Part shown: positions 35,994 through 49,929 of the stretch, in pieces | Numbering within the stretch: the first letter of the stretch is position 1 | Layout of the letters: every line of letters begins with the position of its first letter | Source: Crotophaga sulcirostris | Taxonomy: Eukaryota > Chordata > Aves > Cuculiformes > Crotophagidae | Reading direction: 5' to 3' | NCBI GenBank assembly: GCA_013397455.1 | Contig: VYZB01000076.1 | Location: forward strand, 1,397,522 to 1,461,521 | DNA length: 64,000 nucleotides | Program-made: the position numbers and the translations under genes | Notes under the pieces: model-generated | Seen by the model: only the letters and a program-made list of their open reading frames with translations | The model's database searches: none | What the model was told of the DNA's origin: nothing

Positions 35994-38458
35994 AAGCCTC
36001 CCTGGAGAAGGAGGAATCCTATTACAACATCACTTTTTAATAAAAAGTCAAAACACAAATCCTAGTAGTTGAAGGGCTCAGATCTAGAGAAAATAGATAG
36101 ATAAGCTTCTGCCCTGGAATACAATTACCATAGTACTCATGAGTGAAGTCTAAGCCTTTTTTTAAATGGGAAAATAATCAAACATATGCTGAACATTTAC
36201 AGCCAAGCTAGGCTTAATACCTGCAGTATTTTATCTTGCACCACAATGACTGTGAATTCAGGAGAAAAAGTTGACTATTTCACATAAATTACTGAAGTTG
36301 AGCCAATCTTCTAGCTAGGTAGTAAAATCCCTGCTTCGAAAAATGAGAAGTTTCTGAGAATGATTGCTGATTCTTTCATGAAGACAAATACTAAACCTCT
36401 CCATCCAGTTTCACACAAGTGCTAGGTTTTGTGTATCTAAATCAGGTTCTTCTGCATGGCAGAACAGGAGGAGGGCAGGAATATAGTGCAATGAACCAGC
36501 TAGAAGAAAGAGCATTTTTAGTTGTTTGCTCTTCAACAGGAGCATGTTCAAGCCAGCAAAAAAATGACACAAAGCCCAAGACAAAGGAATTCAGAGCCAC
36601 CACAAATGTGTTCTCTGTAGATTTCTGATGCAGCTTAGGAGTCCTGCTGAGCACATGCAAAAGAGAAAATACAAGTGAAGAGTGAACAACTTGGAAAGTG
36701 GATGTCAGTACAGGATACCAGATGGCAGGAGAAACTCAAACAGATACATCAAAGCTCATTCAAGAAATAAAACAAAAATTCTATAACAACTCTATTGTGA
36801 AATTTACATTCAATGAGAAATCGTGGGAGGATTTGAACAACTTGAGTTGCTCAGGAGTAATAGGAAACCAGAAGAAAGCAACACACTGCTTTAAGAATTC
36901 AAGGAAAAATAAGAGGGAGATGTCAGGGAAACAAGTTTACTCAAACTGTTGGGTTTCTACAATCACAGAAAATACACTTCCTATGAAATCATAAAATTGC
37001 TATTGAATTCATAGAAGATTACTAACGTTGCAGCACTTCTTTAAAATAATTAATAAAATCAAGGATGGTAAGGGAAGAGCAAGAGAGGCACTTTTTCAGT
37101 TTTCTCTTTCCTTTAAAAGTTGTGACACACTTTCTTAAAAGTTTATAATCAAACTTCTTCTTGTCTTTTCAGAACTTGTTTGTCCATTACAAGTCCCATT
37201 ATGGTGTCTCTGTTCTCCCCAAGACTGGATTAGTGTTTCTGGCCCTTTCTGCTCAGGCTTGCTTGCATACTGAAAGCAAGCCCAGCAAGATCTGTCCTGC
37301 CACTTTCACAGCACCCTATGGATATTGGTGGGGCTTTACTGTGAGCTCACACCACAGCCCAAAGGATGACCCAGCCTGTCTGTTCAGCAAACTGACTCTC
37401 CCTGTTGTTGACTTGTTTAATAGGGATTTTCTTCTTGCTGCCTGAGAAGACTGACAGGTTTATTACAGTGGCTTAAACAGCATGATTTTTATCTGAGGTC
37501 ATTTCTCGTATCTACTGACTGTCTTTTCCATCTCTTGAGATGGTGAATAGTGCTTGTGGCCATTCCTTTTACTATGTATGGATATTATTCACGCGTGGCA
37601 TGCACCTTCAAGAGCGCTCTGCCTCTTGAGCTGATCACAATTCTGCCAATATACTACTGTGCTTATCACTACTCTCAAAAAAGATATTGCAGAGGAGAAT
37701 TAGCAGATTCAGGTCTGCGTTGGAAGAGGTGGGGAGGAGACAATTGGAGCCCGTGTTTGACTGCTGGCAAGGGCAACCCTGGGTGGCAGTACCATCACGT
37801 TAGTGTTGTCACAGATCTCTCTTACCTGCAGACATTTTGAGCTACCTGCTTTGCAAACTGCAACTGGTTTTAACTCCCTCCCTTGGTCATAAGGTGCTGA
37901 ATTGTCCCAAATGAGGCGAAAGAGTGAAAGGCAAGCAGGAGCAGAAAGGAGGGAGAGGCATCTCCAAACATTAGGCACATCCTTCACCACCCCCAAAAAA
38001 GTGGCTCCCGCTAGTGCCATGAGAACCAAGTATCACACAAGCATTTAAACAAATAACTGAACTTTAGAGGTTAAATTCAGTAGAGGTCAAACAGATCTGA
38101 AGACAAGAGCAGGAGGTAGATGCAAGCTGTAGGTACGAGGCAGCAAGCAGCCTGAGGGCTGGCTCACTAGAAGTGTAGCAGAAAGGATCTCAAATGACCT
38201 CAAGCTTCAGGAGAAAGGACAGACATCTTCATGAGTCGGCAAACACAGGCTTTGACTAGAGCAGAGGATTTTTATCTCCTGACAAAAGATTAGGCAGCAG
38301 GAGCCCTGTACCCACATGCACTGGGTGCAGCTTAAGCTGTAACCCCTTCAGAGACCACATCACCCACCTGCCTACTACTGCAGGTAGCAGTGTGGGATGA
38401 CGCATGATTGAGCAGACATGAAGTCATCCATTCTGGCAAGTCAGTTTGTCTGGAAGAT

Positions 38459-38482
38459 TGTGTGTGTGTGTGTGCGTGTGTG
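38459..38482 (+). repeat. TG microsatellite
   Basis: Nearly pure (TG)n with one CG, ending GTTGCAG. The GCAG followed by an open frame (to 38631) resembles a splice acceptor, but a TG repeat is enough to explain it. Confidence 0.85.
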
Positions 38483-41400
38483 TTGCAGAGAGCACTGGCA
38501 GGACCCTGAGTGAGGACAAGCAGCCCAGCATTAACAACCTTGAAAACATCATGACAGCCATGGCAGCAATGTCCATACTACCTTCTGCTTTGGGAATCAA
38601 GCACCTAAAAACAAAACAAAGCCCATGCTAAGGATATATGTACACAAGCTGTATCCAGTTCAGAATTAACTTTTCTTGACCCTAGCCTGCTCTGCCACAC
38701 AGTGCAAAACCCAGAGCCCACACAACTGAACATCCCCTGTTTGTACAGGCCTAAGGAAAAAGGAGAATGAAGTAGAAATGAAAGACTGGAAAAGAGCAGG
38801 TAGGCAATACACACATGGTTTTATACTCATAAAGTAAATACTCTGCTATACTCTCACCCAATTGTTTCCTACTCTGCCCTGTCTAAGAGTGCTAGGACCA
38901 CCTGCCCAAGCGTGCTCTGAGGGGCACCTGCAGATGTAGGTGCCACTAAAACAAACTGTTAAGCATAGATCAGCTTTTCTCAAGAAACGCAAAAGCAAAT
39001 AAAGTCTTAGCAGCTCATTTTAAAAGTAGTCATATTTCCAAAGACATTGACACCCCTTGTAATGAGTGGCGGGGAGAGGGATGGCACCTGGGAAAGGACA
39101 ATAACATCGGACAGGGTGCAGGAGGCGCAAGGACACTAGCTTCACAGTAGAGTTGCAGAAAGATGGTGGTGAGATAAAGGTTAAAGGCTTGAAGTTAACA
39201 GTTCCATAGGGTCCAAAACTCATGACAACTCTCAGTGCTGGAAACAAATCCTCTTTGGTTTGGCTTGGACCGTATTTACGTCACTGAAAGACACTTTTTG
39301 AGCAAAGTAACTGAGTTAATGGGAGAAATGGGGAAAAAATTATCCAACACACACACAAGATGGTGTTTTGAGAGTCATAAAGATGCAAATGAACAAGGGA
39401 CTCAGCTGCAATCGCATGTGAGGAAGAGACATCAATGTCAGCATTAGATACAAGCACCCTAGCAAAAGATAGTCACTGTCATCCCAGAAAGTTAGCTGTA
39501 CAAATGGAGCTGTTAAAATTGTCAGAACTGAAGCCAATGCCATCACTATCTGCCTTGGTGTTGCTAGAAACTAAAATGGGAGAGACTTTCCTCCAAAATT
39601 TTGACCTCAGCTTCTAGGAGGCTCAGAGTTTCAAATTAAATTCAATACTTCAAAACCTGTTTGCAGGTTTTCGCTCTTACTGGAGGGCTGCGAAGTTTGC
39701 ATATTACCAATCCTTCTGAAAATTTTACAGAAACTGGTTCTTACACAGAGAAACATGTTTTTTTAATTGGACTGCTTTAGTCAGGGTGTGCGGAGAGGGC
39801 ATATTTCACTATTCTCCCTATGTATACACATTTTACTGTTTTCAAAGGTCTCCACAGAATTTCCCTTTGAGATTATAGACTCTCAAACTTCAAGTTGAAA
39901 GTACAGTTGAAAAACTACTGTACTGCTGTTGTAATAAAGAACATTTCTCTAATAAGCTTCCCCATTCTTTTAGGACCTTTCAGTCTTTTCCCTACCCCCG
40001 AGCTAATATTCTGTATTTATTTTTTTGTCTTATTTTAAAATGTAAGAATTTATTTACCTAAGAACTAACTGACATTTGAACTTAAATAAACAATTTATGC
40101 CGAGAGTGAAGCTCAGCAAAGTGGAAAAAGAACGCATGAGTTGTTCCAGCATAATCCATGTAAACAAATAAGAACAGTACTTGCTACAGTTCAAAACTTT
40201 TGGAGGTATCTCACTGCGACAAATGAAAATAATTTCAAAACCAAACCAAGTAAATGTATCCCAGGTTTAACTGGCCATTGAATGGGAGGCTAAAGTCAGC
40301 TCTCAGTTATCCTTCAGCAGCTGATTCAAGTTGCCATAATCTGGGATCAAACCTGACTACCCCACCCCCTGGGGACTGTTTGCTCACTGCTTATTACAGC
40401 TATCCTCATCTCCTAAAAAACTAGTGTGTAAGTTTTTGAAGGTGGATGAATTAGTGGTGAAATTCAGAGTAGCACATGTGAATTCTCCTAAGACCTTCTA
40501 TTGCTTTGTGTTAGCCTTCTGCTCCTCCCATCCCATTGTGCTCTTTACAATACTGCCATTTGATATAAATTTGTTCCTATTAAGGACAAATAAAATTTTA
40601 ATGATGGTGGAAAGACATATAAAGACATTTATTTAATTGGGCTACGGCACAGCATTCCAATATCACGAATGGAACATGATGAAACAAAAGGCATCTCCCC
40701 TCACTGAGCATTAGGTTGTTTTCTCATAGAATGGGAGCAGTCACATTGGATGTCCTCTCAAAAGAAGTTTTCTTTGTGTTTTGTTCTAACCTGATCCCAG
40801 GGCAGCAGAACTCACTGCCCTCCTTTCTGCTTCCAGTTTTTAACAAACCCTTGTGACTGTGTTATTTTATATATACCAAGAAGGTGAAACCTCTCCTTCA
40901 TCCTCCTGCACCTGTTCGAGCCTGCTACTGCACCCTGCGCACTTACAGGTAGGTAGAGCAACTGGGATGTTTGGCAACTGGACAGACCCTTTCCAAACAA
41001 GATTTCCTTCAATGCAATATGCAGAAAGGCTGTACTGTTGCACACCTCTCCTTTAATTTTCTGGTTTTGTTTGTTTGTTTGAGGGCTTTTTTTTGGCTTC
41101 TTCACCAGCTTAACTCCATGCACCACTTCCATTGCTGTTCGCATAGTTGTTACCAATTCTGGAACATCTGATATGTTCAAATGCTTCTGAAAAGGCTGTC
41201 AGTCCTTACTTGAGAAATCATTAGGAGTAAACACTCACTTCAGGAGTCCCAAATGTGACAAAAATAGTTTCAAGTATTTAAAAGTGCCTATTTTAATATA
41301 GCCTCCTTTTAAACAAACTCTCTATTTTTTCCCAGTGTACGTCAGTAATCATCAGTAGCTCATTGTCTTCTATGAAGAAAAAATGCAAACCCAGCTCTGT

Positions 41401-44400
41401 TTCAGACCTCGCAGGCGTGCTTGCATTATTTTTTTCATATCCCTTATTTCCTGCTTTTTTTTTTTTTTATGGTCATGTTGCTGATTTATTGTTTGTTTGT
41501 TTTCAAGCAAGACAGAAACAAAATGAACTTTCCCATATGGAGAACACCAACCACAGAGCACTCACGTCTGTGCAGTACAAATGCTCAAGTATAAACTGCT
41601 TCTCCTCATCCAGCATGCAGAGTGCATATCCCAGGCTGTGCGCGTACAAGCTTAGAGCTTCAGTCAGATAAAAGATAATAAAATGAGCTTGGGCCTCATT
41701 AACATACACTGTTGATGTGAATATTAACATAGATTAAAATCCAAGCTCCAAAAAGAAAATGCAGCCCCAGCCCTCATCACAGGCAAACTGCAAGCAATAA
41801 TAAATTCCTTGAATTAATTTAGTTCATCATACTCTAAAGCTACAGTAAAGCACTCTACATAAAGGCCTTCTCCACACAGTTTTGAAAGTTTTGTAGACAA
41901 ATACAATTTCAAGAATTAAATCTCTGGTTATGCACTTTGCTTATGGTTTTCATGAATACCCTGCTACTTTGGCTGCATATGCAGAAAGAGTCTAGGAAGG
42001 CATTTTTCTTTCTTTGAGGAGGTGGTTCAGCTTGCTATGCGTAAAAACATTTATGAATGTATCAGAATGTAGACAACCTTGCTCAAATTAATTTAATGAG
42101 GCATATTCAAAATTATGAAAAGATGTTTCTCATTAATTTCTCTCTCTTCTGGAATAATGCTTTCTTTTTACTGATATTCATTTCTTTTACTCAGTTCTAA
42201 ATAGATGTTACATTGCCTTCATTGTAATTACATTACCAGCACTATGCTAGTGATGTAAATAAGGATTTTTCATCTTATTTTTCCCCTTTCCTTTTCCCAT
42301 ACGAGAACAATGTTAATAATATTCTGTTGGTACTTGCATTAGAAAAACTAAGGTGGAGTGAAGAAAGGAGATGCTTTTTTTTTATTACTTACACTACTGA
42401 CTTCCTGTTTATTGTGGAAGGTCAAAAATGTATTTAACACCATAACAAAAGGAAAGATTTATGGAGATCATTAGTTCCTCTAAAAGTTCATTCCAGTCTT
42501 GAACTGGCCATTTGGAAAGCATCACCCTCTCCCAAGGATAGGAAGTTCATTACATGAAGTGACCCTCAACAAACCTCATCCCAAAGCTTCAGGCCATCTT
42601 TTAGCTTTGTTAATCTAAATTGCTAAAAAGTACTTTCCTCAGACTCTACTACCTCACTTGACTACTATCACGACATTCCTTTACCTCAACGCACGAGACT
42701 GCTCTCTTCCTTCCTGACATAGCTGACACACTGATAAGGTGAAGCTGGTTTTGCCTTCAGGATCCCAATGATGATTGGACAGACACTCTTGGTCAGGGGG
42801 TTATTTTATTCATTATGGAACTTCCCCCACTCTGGGATACATCTGCATGTTTCTTTACTTCCATACAATGTTGTAAGCTGAATCGTGTAAACTGTGGTGG
42901 TCTAAGATAGGTGTCTGTTCCTGCAGCTGTGACAGAGAAAATTTTTATCAGTTGATTGTACATCACTGTAAGACAGCCTTACCCCATGGGAATGATAGAG
43001 TAGCCTATCACATGCTTTTCAGGGACCTATTTACCGAATTGGCAAAGATCATTTGGATGTTAATGGTACATAAAGCAACACAGTACTTTGTGTGCTGAAG
43101 GTTTTTTTATGTTTAATATGCAGATCACTGGCTTAGCATACAATGGTTGCCTTTGTGCTGATGACAATCCTCTGTTACGTATACCTTCGTTCTGGCACTG
43201 TTCCAAATGCAGTCACGGTGGGCAGAGTTGCACTTCCCCGAAGACAGACTTTTTCTGCATAAAAACATCCCACAATATGCTAACTTGCTTTTGCACCTGT
43301 CAGGCAGTCGTTTAGCTACCCATAAATTACATTATTCATTCTTGCCCTACCTAGCATCCTCCTCATTTTTCTTTAGTCTTGTTCATGAGAGTTTCTGGCT
43401 TCACACCCTGAGAAATCTCCTCTGCATATCTCTGACTATTCACTTCCATCTCTTTGGGTTTCTTTGGTGACTAGTACTGCTTCTCACAACTGCCAAGCAC
43501 ATCTGGTTGCCTAACAGCTTGCTAGAATACTAACTGAGCCCTTCTTTTGCAACTGAAATGGCACAAATACCAAGGACAAAACCTCTGTCAAAGATGTAAA
43601 CCAGTACATCGGTGCTGCTACTGCTAGTGGCGGGCTACATTATCTGCATTTGCTGAGTGATAACTGCTATCAGGATTTACTGGGTTGGGTTTTGGGCACC
43701 TCTCAGCTCAATTTGGCTCTGGCTGCAGAATCACTAAGGTGCTGGGAACAAGTGCTTAATTTGTTAATTTTTTTAGCCTGAAGCTGACTGTAATAGTAAG
43801 GCTTAACTGTATATGGTGAAGATCAAAGGAAACACCGTGATCAGTGTGTAAACAGGTAGCTCACCAACAAGAAATAGTGGCCAAGCAGACTGTTGAGGAA
43901 CACGCAAAGATAACTTCCCCTAAGCTAATCCACATCTAGAGGAAGGGAGCACATTCCCATCAGTGAACTCCTGGTACAGAATCTGGGTGACCAACAGCTC
44001 ACCACGAACCTTCTCTTCTAGAGGAAATGACCCAAAGTTTTAAAGGAACTGTTGACCTTTAAGGCCGAGAAGGGCACAGGAAAAGTGTGCTCAAAACCTA
44101 CAAAAATTTCATGAGGTCTAATGCAACAAAGAAAAAGTGAAATTTCTCATTCAATTGCCTGAAAAAAAAACCGTGTGTCTGCTGCTCTTTTCCCATCCCT
44201 CAGCATTAACACCAAAGAGCAAGAGTGCATTTACTTCAATAGCTCATGTGAGATGAAAGGTATTTTCTGCACAAACAAGTCTATATCCTCAGCTACATAA
44301 ACTGAATGATTCAATACTCCCTGAAACCGTCATAAAAAAGGCTGACGACAACAAGAAATACTTTACTGCTTTTGCCTCAGTACTCACTGCTCCTTCTAGT

Positions 44401-45849
44401 ATTTATGCCATTGTAAATTCATCTTAGGTTTACTCTACTTAAATAAGTACATCTTGCCTATAAGGGAGAGTATCTGAATCATTTTTTAACCAATTCTCCA
44501 AACATTGTCAAGTATCTGGAAAACAATAACAACAAAAAAGATAACTAGGGAATACATGAAGAAGGAATAAAAATGCTCTTCCCCTTCTTTCTCCTTGGGA
44601 GAAAACATTTTTACACACAGTTTTTAGATCAATCTAAGCAACATCTCAAGAACAGTAAAAACAAAAAAAGACCTTACCAAAAAAGAAGGTGACCATGAGT
44701 TATCCACCACTTGCTCATTCCTTCTACCCCAGTTGTTGTGCCGGTCAAACCAGTCACTGGGCAGAAAATATTACTTGCAGAGAGAGAAGATGACTCAGTA
44801 TTGAACCATGGTTATTTCATATGGTTTCCCAGATGGAAAACCATAAAACAGGGTGAGGGTTTACTGCAAAACAAAACAGAGTCTGGAGAAGGGGGAAAAC
44901 ATATGTATGGATGCATATATTAAAAGCTGTTTTAGAAAATCAGTTAGTCTTCTAGAAAATGATCAGGAAATATAGAATAAATATAGAAATATAGAAAAAT
45001 AATTAAAACTTTTTTTCCAACCAAAGCTTTACATCAGAAACTGTTGTCTAGATGTATTGACAGGTTGCGTGCATACAAGCACATTGACTTTGTACTGCAG
45101 AATTAAACATCCCTTCTGTCAAATTCAGAACATTGAAGTCCAATATGCAGAGTTAATATAACCCATATTCATGAGCTGATAAGAAATATTACATAAATAT
45201 TATTTTGATTTATCATGTAAGGAATTTTTGACAGGGTGTTCTGGGCTCATACATTTTTTATAAATTGTTGCTATTCTGGTAAAGCAGAAATGTGGGGTGA
45301 ACATGCCAGCAATTAGTTCCGATTTCCTGTATTGTTACTACGTGTCATGCCAAGATTTATAGCTAACTTCATCAATAGCTTTCATTGTCCTGCCTTTATA
45401 CATTTTCCTTGCTTTGTTGCTGGTTTTTTTAATCATTAACTTCAGATTGACATCCTTGGGCCAATTCATTTTTAATTTAGGAGTGTGAAACAAAAATAGC
45501 TTCATGAGTCAAGAATTAAACAAATGAGAAATGAGCATATGGCAAAACACAAGCCCTTTTAGTTGCTCTTTGAATGTACTACAATTTATAACGGTGAGTT
45601 TATGTGGTAAAGTTTAGAGTACAAAGCTTACTAAATAATGAATACAGTGTTTCCATGTAATTTTGCTGGCAATAACTCCAAGCAATTTTAATTAGCCTCA
45701 CCTCCCCTTGACTGCAAGGACAGCTGTGGATGTGCAGCCTTCGTACAAAAGTAGAGTTCTGCAAGTTCTTTTATCTAGATTTAATTTTTTTGCTCTAAAA
45801 TCTCAGCTTTGCCACTGATTTACCAAAAGTAAGCCTAGGTTTGTGTCAT

Positions 45850-46222
45850 TGAATCATAGAACTGTTTGGGTTGGAAAGGATCATCCAGTTCCAGCCCCCT
45901 GCCATGGGCAGGGACCCCTCCCACCAGCCCAGGCTGCTCCAGGCCCCATCCAACCTGGCCTTGAACACCTCCAGGGAGGGGGCACCCACAGCTTCCCTGG
46001 GCAACCTCACCACCCTCAGTGTGAAGAATTTCTTCCCAATATCTAATCTAAATCTTCCCCCTTCCCATTTAAAGCCATTCCCCCTCATCCTAGCACTACA
46101 AGCCCTTGTAAAAAGTCCCTCCCCAGCTTTCCTGTAGCCTCTTCAGGTACTGGAAGGCCGCTATAAGGTCCCCCTGGAGCCTCCTCCAGGCTGAACAACC
46201 CCTACTCTCTCAGCCTGTCATT
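45850..46222 (-). mobile_element. CR1 LINE 3' end (minus strand)
   Basis: On + it opens TTGAATCATAGAACTGTTTG, then GAAAGGATCATCCAGTTCCA and CAGCCCAGGCTGCTCCAGGC. It ends in CAGGCTGAACAACCCCTACT and CTCTCAGCCTG. It is well preserved, hence younger than the copies at 1925 and 61635. The overlapping frames at 45843-46137 are part of it. It may have landed in an older SINE, since CTCAGCTTTGCCACTGATTT directly upstream resembles a MIR core. Confidence 0.92.
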
Positions 46223-46845
46223 TTTGTTACATTGTGCAATTAAAGAATCAGCCCCACAATGATAGACAGGAAAACTCCAACAACCCAGTGAGGCAAGCAA
46301 AGCACCCTGACATTGCTACTGCCCAGGTATCACCAGAGAGCAGCCAGGTCATTAAATGTCCATCTGAACCAACACAAAGGAGCACAGAGAAGAGATGACA
46401 GGCAGCTAAGCCCCAATATCCCAATCAGACAGAGAAGAGCACTCTGACCTGGCTACTTCTAGACCTGGGGGTTATGCTCAGTCAGCCATCCTGGTGGGAA
46501 ATGCATTGAGATGAGTTTTGGCAGGAGAGGCTCTCTGGATCACCTTACAGACCAAGAGAGGTTACTGCCTTAAGGCGTGTGGAATTCATTGTGGAATGCA
46601 AGGGAAGAGCATTTAGGATTGTGCAAGACTTACAACACAGGAAGGACCAGAGGCTCGGACAGAAAGGGAACAATGTGATTTAGGAGGGATGAACACAGAA
46701 AAGAAGGCAGGAATGAGGATAAATGCAACTGATTGTGTGTAAACAGGTTACTGATTGGAACACTTTTCTGGCCATGCCGTGGGCTGAATTGTGGAAGCCT
46801 CTGAGGTGAGGGGCTCTCTGCTCTGTGTGCATTGAAATCCAAATG
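46223..46845. other. Unassigned stretch between CR1 and minisatellite
   Basis: About 620 bp of GC-richer sequence with no recognised element. It may belong to the same repeat as the minisatellite that follows. Confidence 0.4.
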
Positions 46846-47275
46846 CCAGCAACTGGGTCAGGGGACCACCAGTAACAGATCCCATGGTTTTTGTGATGCC
46901 AGCAACTGGAGAAACTGGCATGCCTGCAGACACCTGGGAGCCAGGTATTGCAGCAGCCAGAAGTCTGGATCAGATAGCGGAGAGACCAGAGGGTCTGAGA
47001 GTTGGCTGCTGGAGGGACCAGGAAACCAAAACCAGCTGCAAAAGAGAGTGTGGGACCTGGAGGTCAGCTGAGAGACCCCTTTGCATGGGTATGCATGTGT
47101 CTGAGGCAACTGGAGATCAGAGGGTCCAAGGGCCAGGTACTCTGAGGGTTTAAGGCCAGTGGCTGGAGAGACCCATAGTAAGCATCTGTGAATCTGAGCA
47201 TCAGCAACTGGAGCAGGGCTGTGGATCTTAGGGGCTCATAGGTCCAGGTGCCAGCAGCTGGAGAGACCTGGGTGC
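46846..47275. repeat. Degenerate minisatellite, unit about 50-53 bp
   Basis: A block like CCAGCAACTGGAGAGACC recurs at about 46846, 46899, 46951, 47002, 47063, 47105, 47156, 47200 and 47251, that is nine diverged units with spacing about 42-61 bp, mostly 50-53. Each unit also holds a variable GGGTCTGAG/GGGTCCAAG-like part. Open frames on both strands (46832-47153) arise because the repeat has few stops. I do not recognise the family; it might be the tandem part of a larger retroelement. Confidence 0.7.
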
Positions 47276-49435
47276 CCAGGGACAGACTCAGTGTCTAAGC
47301 CCAGATACTGTAGGGGTCCATGTTGTGTTTACAGATATCTTTTTTCCTACTAAAGAACTTTCACACTGATCAGCCAAAAAGGGAAACAGGATGAGGCCAC
47401 TGGTGCTGTCTGTGTTTTGGCAAGCCCTGTGTTTTCTGTCCATGCTGATCTGTGCAGCCAGCTGTGTGTGTGTACACATGCTGTGTGCCTGCAGGACACA
47501 CCTGCTCAGCCTCGCTGCTGGCTGGAGCAGGGGGCACGGAGCTGCAGCAGCCTCACCTCTGTCTGGCTACCAGTTTTGTCAGCTCCTAAGAATTTCCTCC
47601 CCAGCTTGCAACTGAAGGGTACAAAGAGCTTCCCACATCATTTCCACAAGGAGGGATTACCAGAGACCTTGCTGCTACCATAAGGTCAGAGTCTCCAGGC
47701 AGCAGCAACCGCCAGTCCAGCAGGTAGGTCACTCTGCCGCTTGTCTGCCCTGGTAGAAGCAATGAGACTTATGACTGTTGTTACCATCTGCTCTCTGAAG
47801 CCTGCTGTGCACCTAGATCATGGACCTCTGCTGTAATGCCCAAGAGGCACAACTTAAGCAATCAGCCATGGTTTTGGTACTCTCTGTCCTTAAACACTTA
47901 GCTGCTGCCACATGGAGAATTCACAAAATTTACGCTTTTCTGCCTCTTTCCCACCTTTGCCCCACTGGCTCCCTTCCAGCTTGAACTGTTTTCCCTCCAC
48001 TGCTGAAGCCTTTTGACAAATCACTTAAATGATTGTTATAACACCCAGAGAGAAAAATGCTACCAGAAGCCACTCACCTCTTTGCTGCCTCTGATGATGA
48101 CTGGAGAGCAGACCTCCTAACGCGGCTGTGAGGCATAGATCCCTACGTGGTTCTCAGCATCAGGAAAATCTGGGGAGACAACAGTAAGCAGAGGCAACTT
48201 GTATCAGGACTAAAGTCCAGGTGATCAGATGATGACTATAGCTAGATCTTCCCAAAGACTTTTAAACCCATCCTTACTTAAAGTTCAAGACATTTCCAGC
48301 CCCAGCAACTGGTTTCTTTAGTGAGTGTGGATGATTCAGCAAACAAACATGTCCCAAAATGTAAGACTGATGATCTGTTCCCTATCTATCCCAATATTCA
48401 CTTACTTTAAAGGAGGAAAAAACAAATAGGGTTTTTTATTATTTTTTAATAAAATCTAATATGATGTCTGTATTATTACCAGAGGCATGTTATAAGGAAT
48501 ATAAATCTGACCCCATAGTTCTCATTATCTTCTGTTGTCTGGCAGCAGTTTTTACATTTTTTCAGTCACTAAGGGAATGAGAAAATTGGATCTATTCTGC
48601 TTCAGTATACCAATTTGCTGCAAAAAGTTGATATTCTTAGACAGCAGATGCTTGGAGCCTTGCCAAAAGGAGAGGAAAATTGACATAGGTTTTCTGTTGC
48701 TATTACAAAAGTACTGTATATTTATAGGTCTATAACATATCCTCACCTCTGTAACAGTCTGTCAGACAGCTGGAAGGTTTCTAAATTACATGAAAATAGC
48801 AGGTTTAGGTTTTGTCACTACAGATACTTAGATCGGCCAAATCCAGGGAAGAGAGAAGAAGTCTACACCAAAAGGATGAGCCAGATGGGAGGGCTCTACA
48901 TGATGACAGACCCCACCAAGCAGGCTGATTGCACAGGGAAAGATGAATGAACTACTGAAGTAGTTTTTTCCTTAGACATCCATTCATATTTACTGTGGTA
49001 TATGTGAACCCAGATGTCTTCTCCGGTTGTATTTTAAAAGAACACTTACCACAACAGATGTAACAGCAGGGTATATGTTTAATTCCTTCAACAGCTGGTA
49101 GTGAAGAGCACAATGATTTCAGCTAGTTTGTTCGGGATGATGAGAAACAGCCAGTGAAACTAATGAAAAAGAAAGACCAAGCAGGAGAGGGACTTAGAAG
49201 CCAATTAGGTCCTCATACCCTTTTTTTTTCGAAACATTTCCCCTGCCAACATAAATCACCTCCAAATCAAGAAGTGTTAACCAGTAGGAGATATTCAGGT
49301 GATGTCGTCATAGCTAATGCTTTCTTTGCACACTTGCAATGCTGCTGGAGAATATGTGCATGAGGCTGCTTTGGCAGTGCTAAGCACCCTTCAAAGCAAG
49401 AGGCTCCATTAGGAGGAGGACAGGCAACCAGGTCT
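47276..49435. other. Intergenic, nothing recognised
   Basis: About 2.2 kb with short frames only (for example 47391-47683). No repeat, exon or RNA gene could be supported by eye. Confidence 0.6.
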
Positions 49436-49525
49436 TTGGGGACATGGTTTAGCAGAGGACAGGTACGGTTGGACTCGATGATCTCAAAGGTCTTTTCCAA
49501 ACGGATGATTCTATGATTCTAAGAT
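49436..49525 (+). mobile_element. Short CR1 3' end
   Basis: GGGGACATGGTTTAGCAGAG, TTGGACTCGATGATCTCAAA and the tail GATTCTATGATTCTAAG. It is almost the same fragment as that at 13863-13968 and the same subfamily as the copy at the window start. 5' truncated to about 90 bp. Confidence 0.88.
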
Positions 49526-49929
49526 TAAAGTTGCTACCACTATTTTATTCGATTGTGTCTGCACTGTCGGTCCACTGGTGAGTGTAGAGCACATTGCTTG
49601 TGTCTTCAGAAAGGTGGTTTCTGTAGGCAGCAGGCTACCTTTTGCAAACTTTCAGGGGTCTTCTTTATTTTGGGTACTTTTGAAATCTGTCTTAAAAATG
49701 TATTATTCCCCAGTAAAAGCATAGACAGAATTTGCAACAAAGAACAGAGCACATTCCTGGAGGGAGTGATCTATTCAGTACAAGACAAAAGTGAACAGCT
49801 ATAAGAAAACCAGTTGAAGGGGGTGACTGCCCAAAATGTATCTAAGGGATTTCGGTTTTCAAAACCACTTGACTCTTACAGTAGTCTGTAACCAGACATG
49901 CGAAACAGAGGTACCTAAAAATCATATTA

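Larger units (their letters stand above)
35881..45849. other. Downstream intergenic region, no gene recognised
   Basis: About 10 kb after GABBR2. Apart from a C-rich tract at about 35902-35918 and microsatellites at 35939-35993 and 38459-38482, I see no confident element. In mammals TBC1D2 follows GABBR2 (from memory), but no PH-domain first exon or other TBC1D2 sequence is seen here. Confidence 0.7.

Noticed and set aside
36698..36994. 98-codon + frame beginning at GTG (ATG at codon 9) soon after the GABBR2 poly(A) cluster
   Set aside because: No family resemblance, no splice context, AT-rich composition; such a length is expected by chance in 64 kb.
38446..38631. GCAG after a TG repeat followed by an open frame, like a splice acceptor and exon
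   Set aside because: The TG microsatellite explains the acceptor look, no donor follows and no protein is recognised.
46832..47153. Overlapping 79- to 89-codon frames on both strands
   Set aside because: They are read through the degenerate minisatellite; no protein family.
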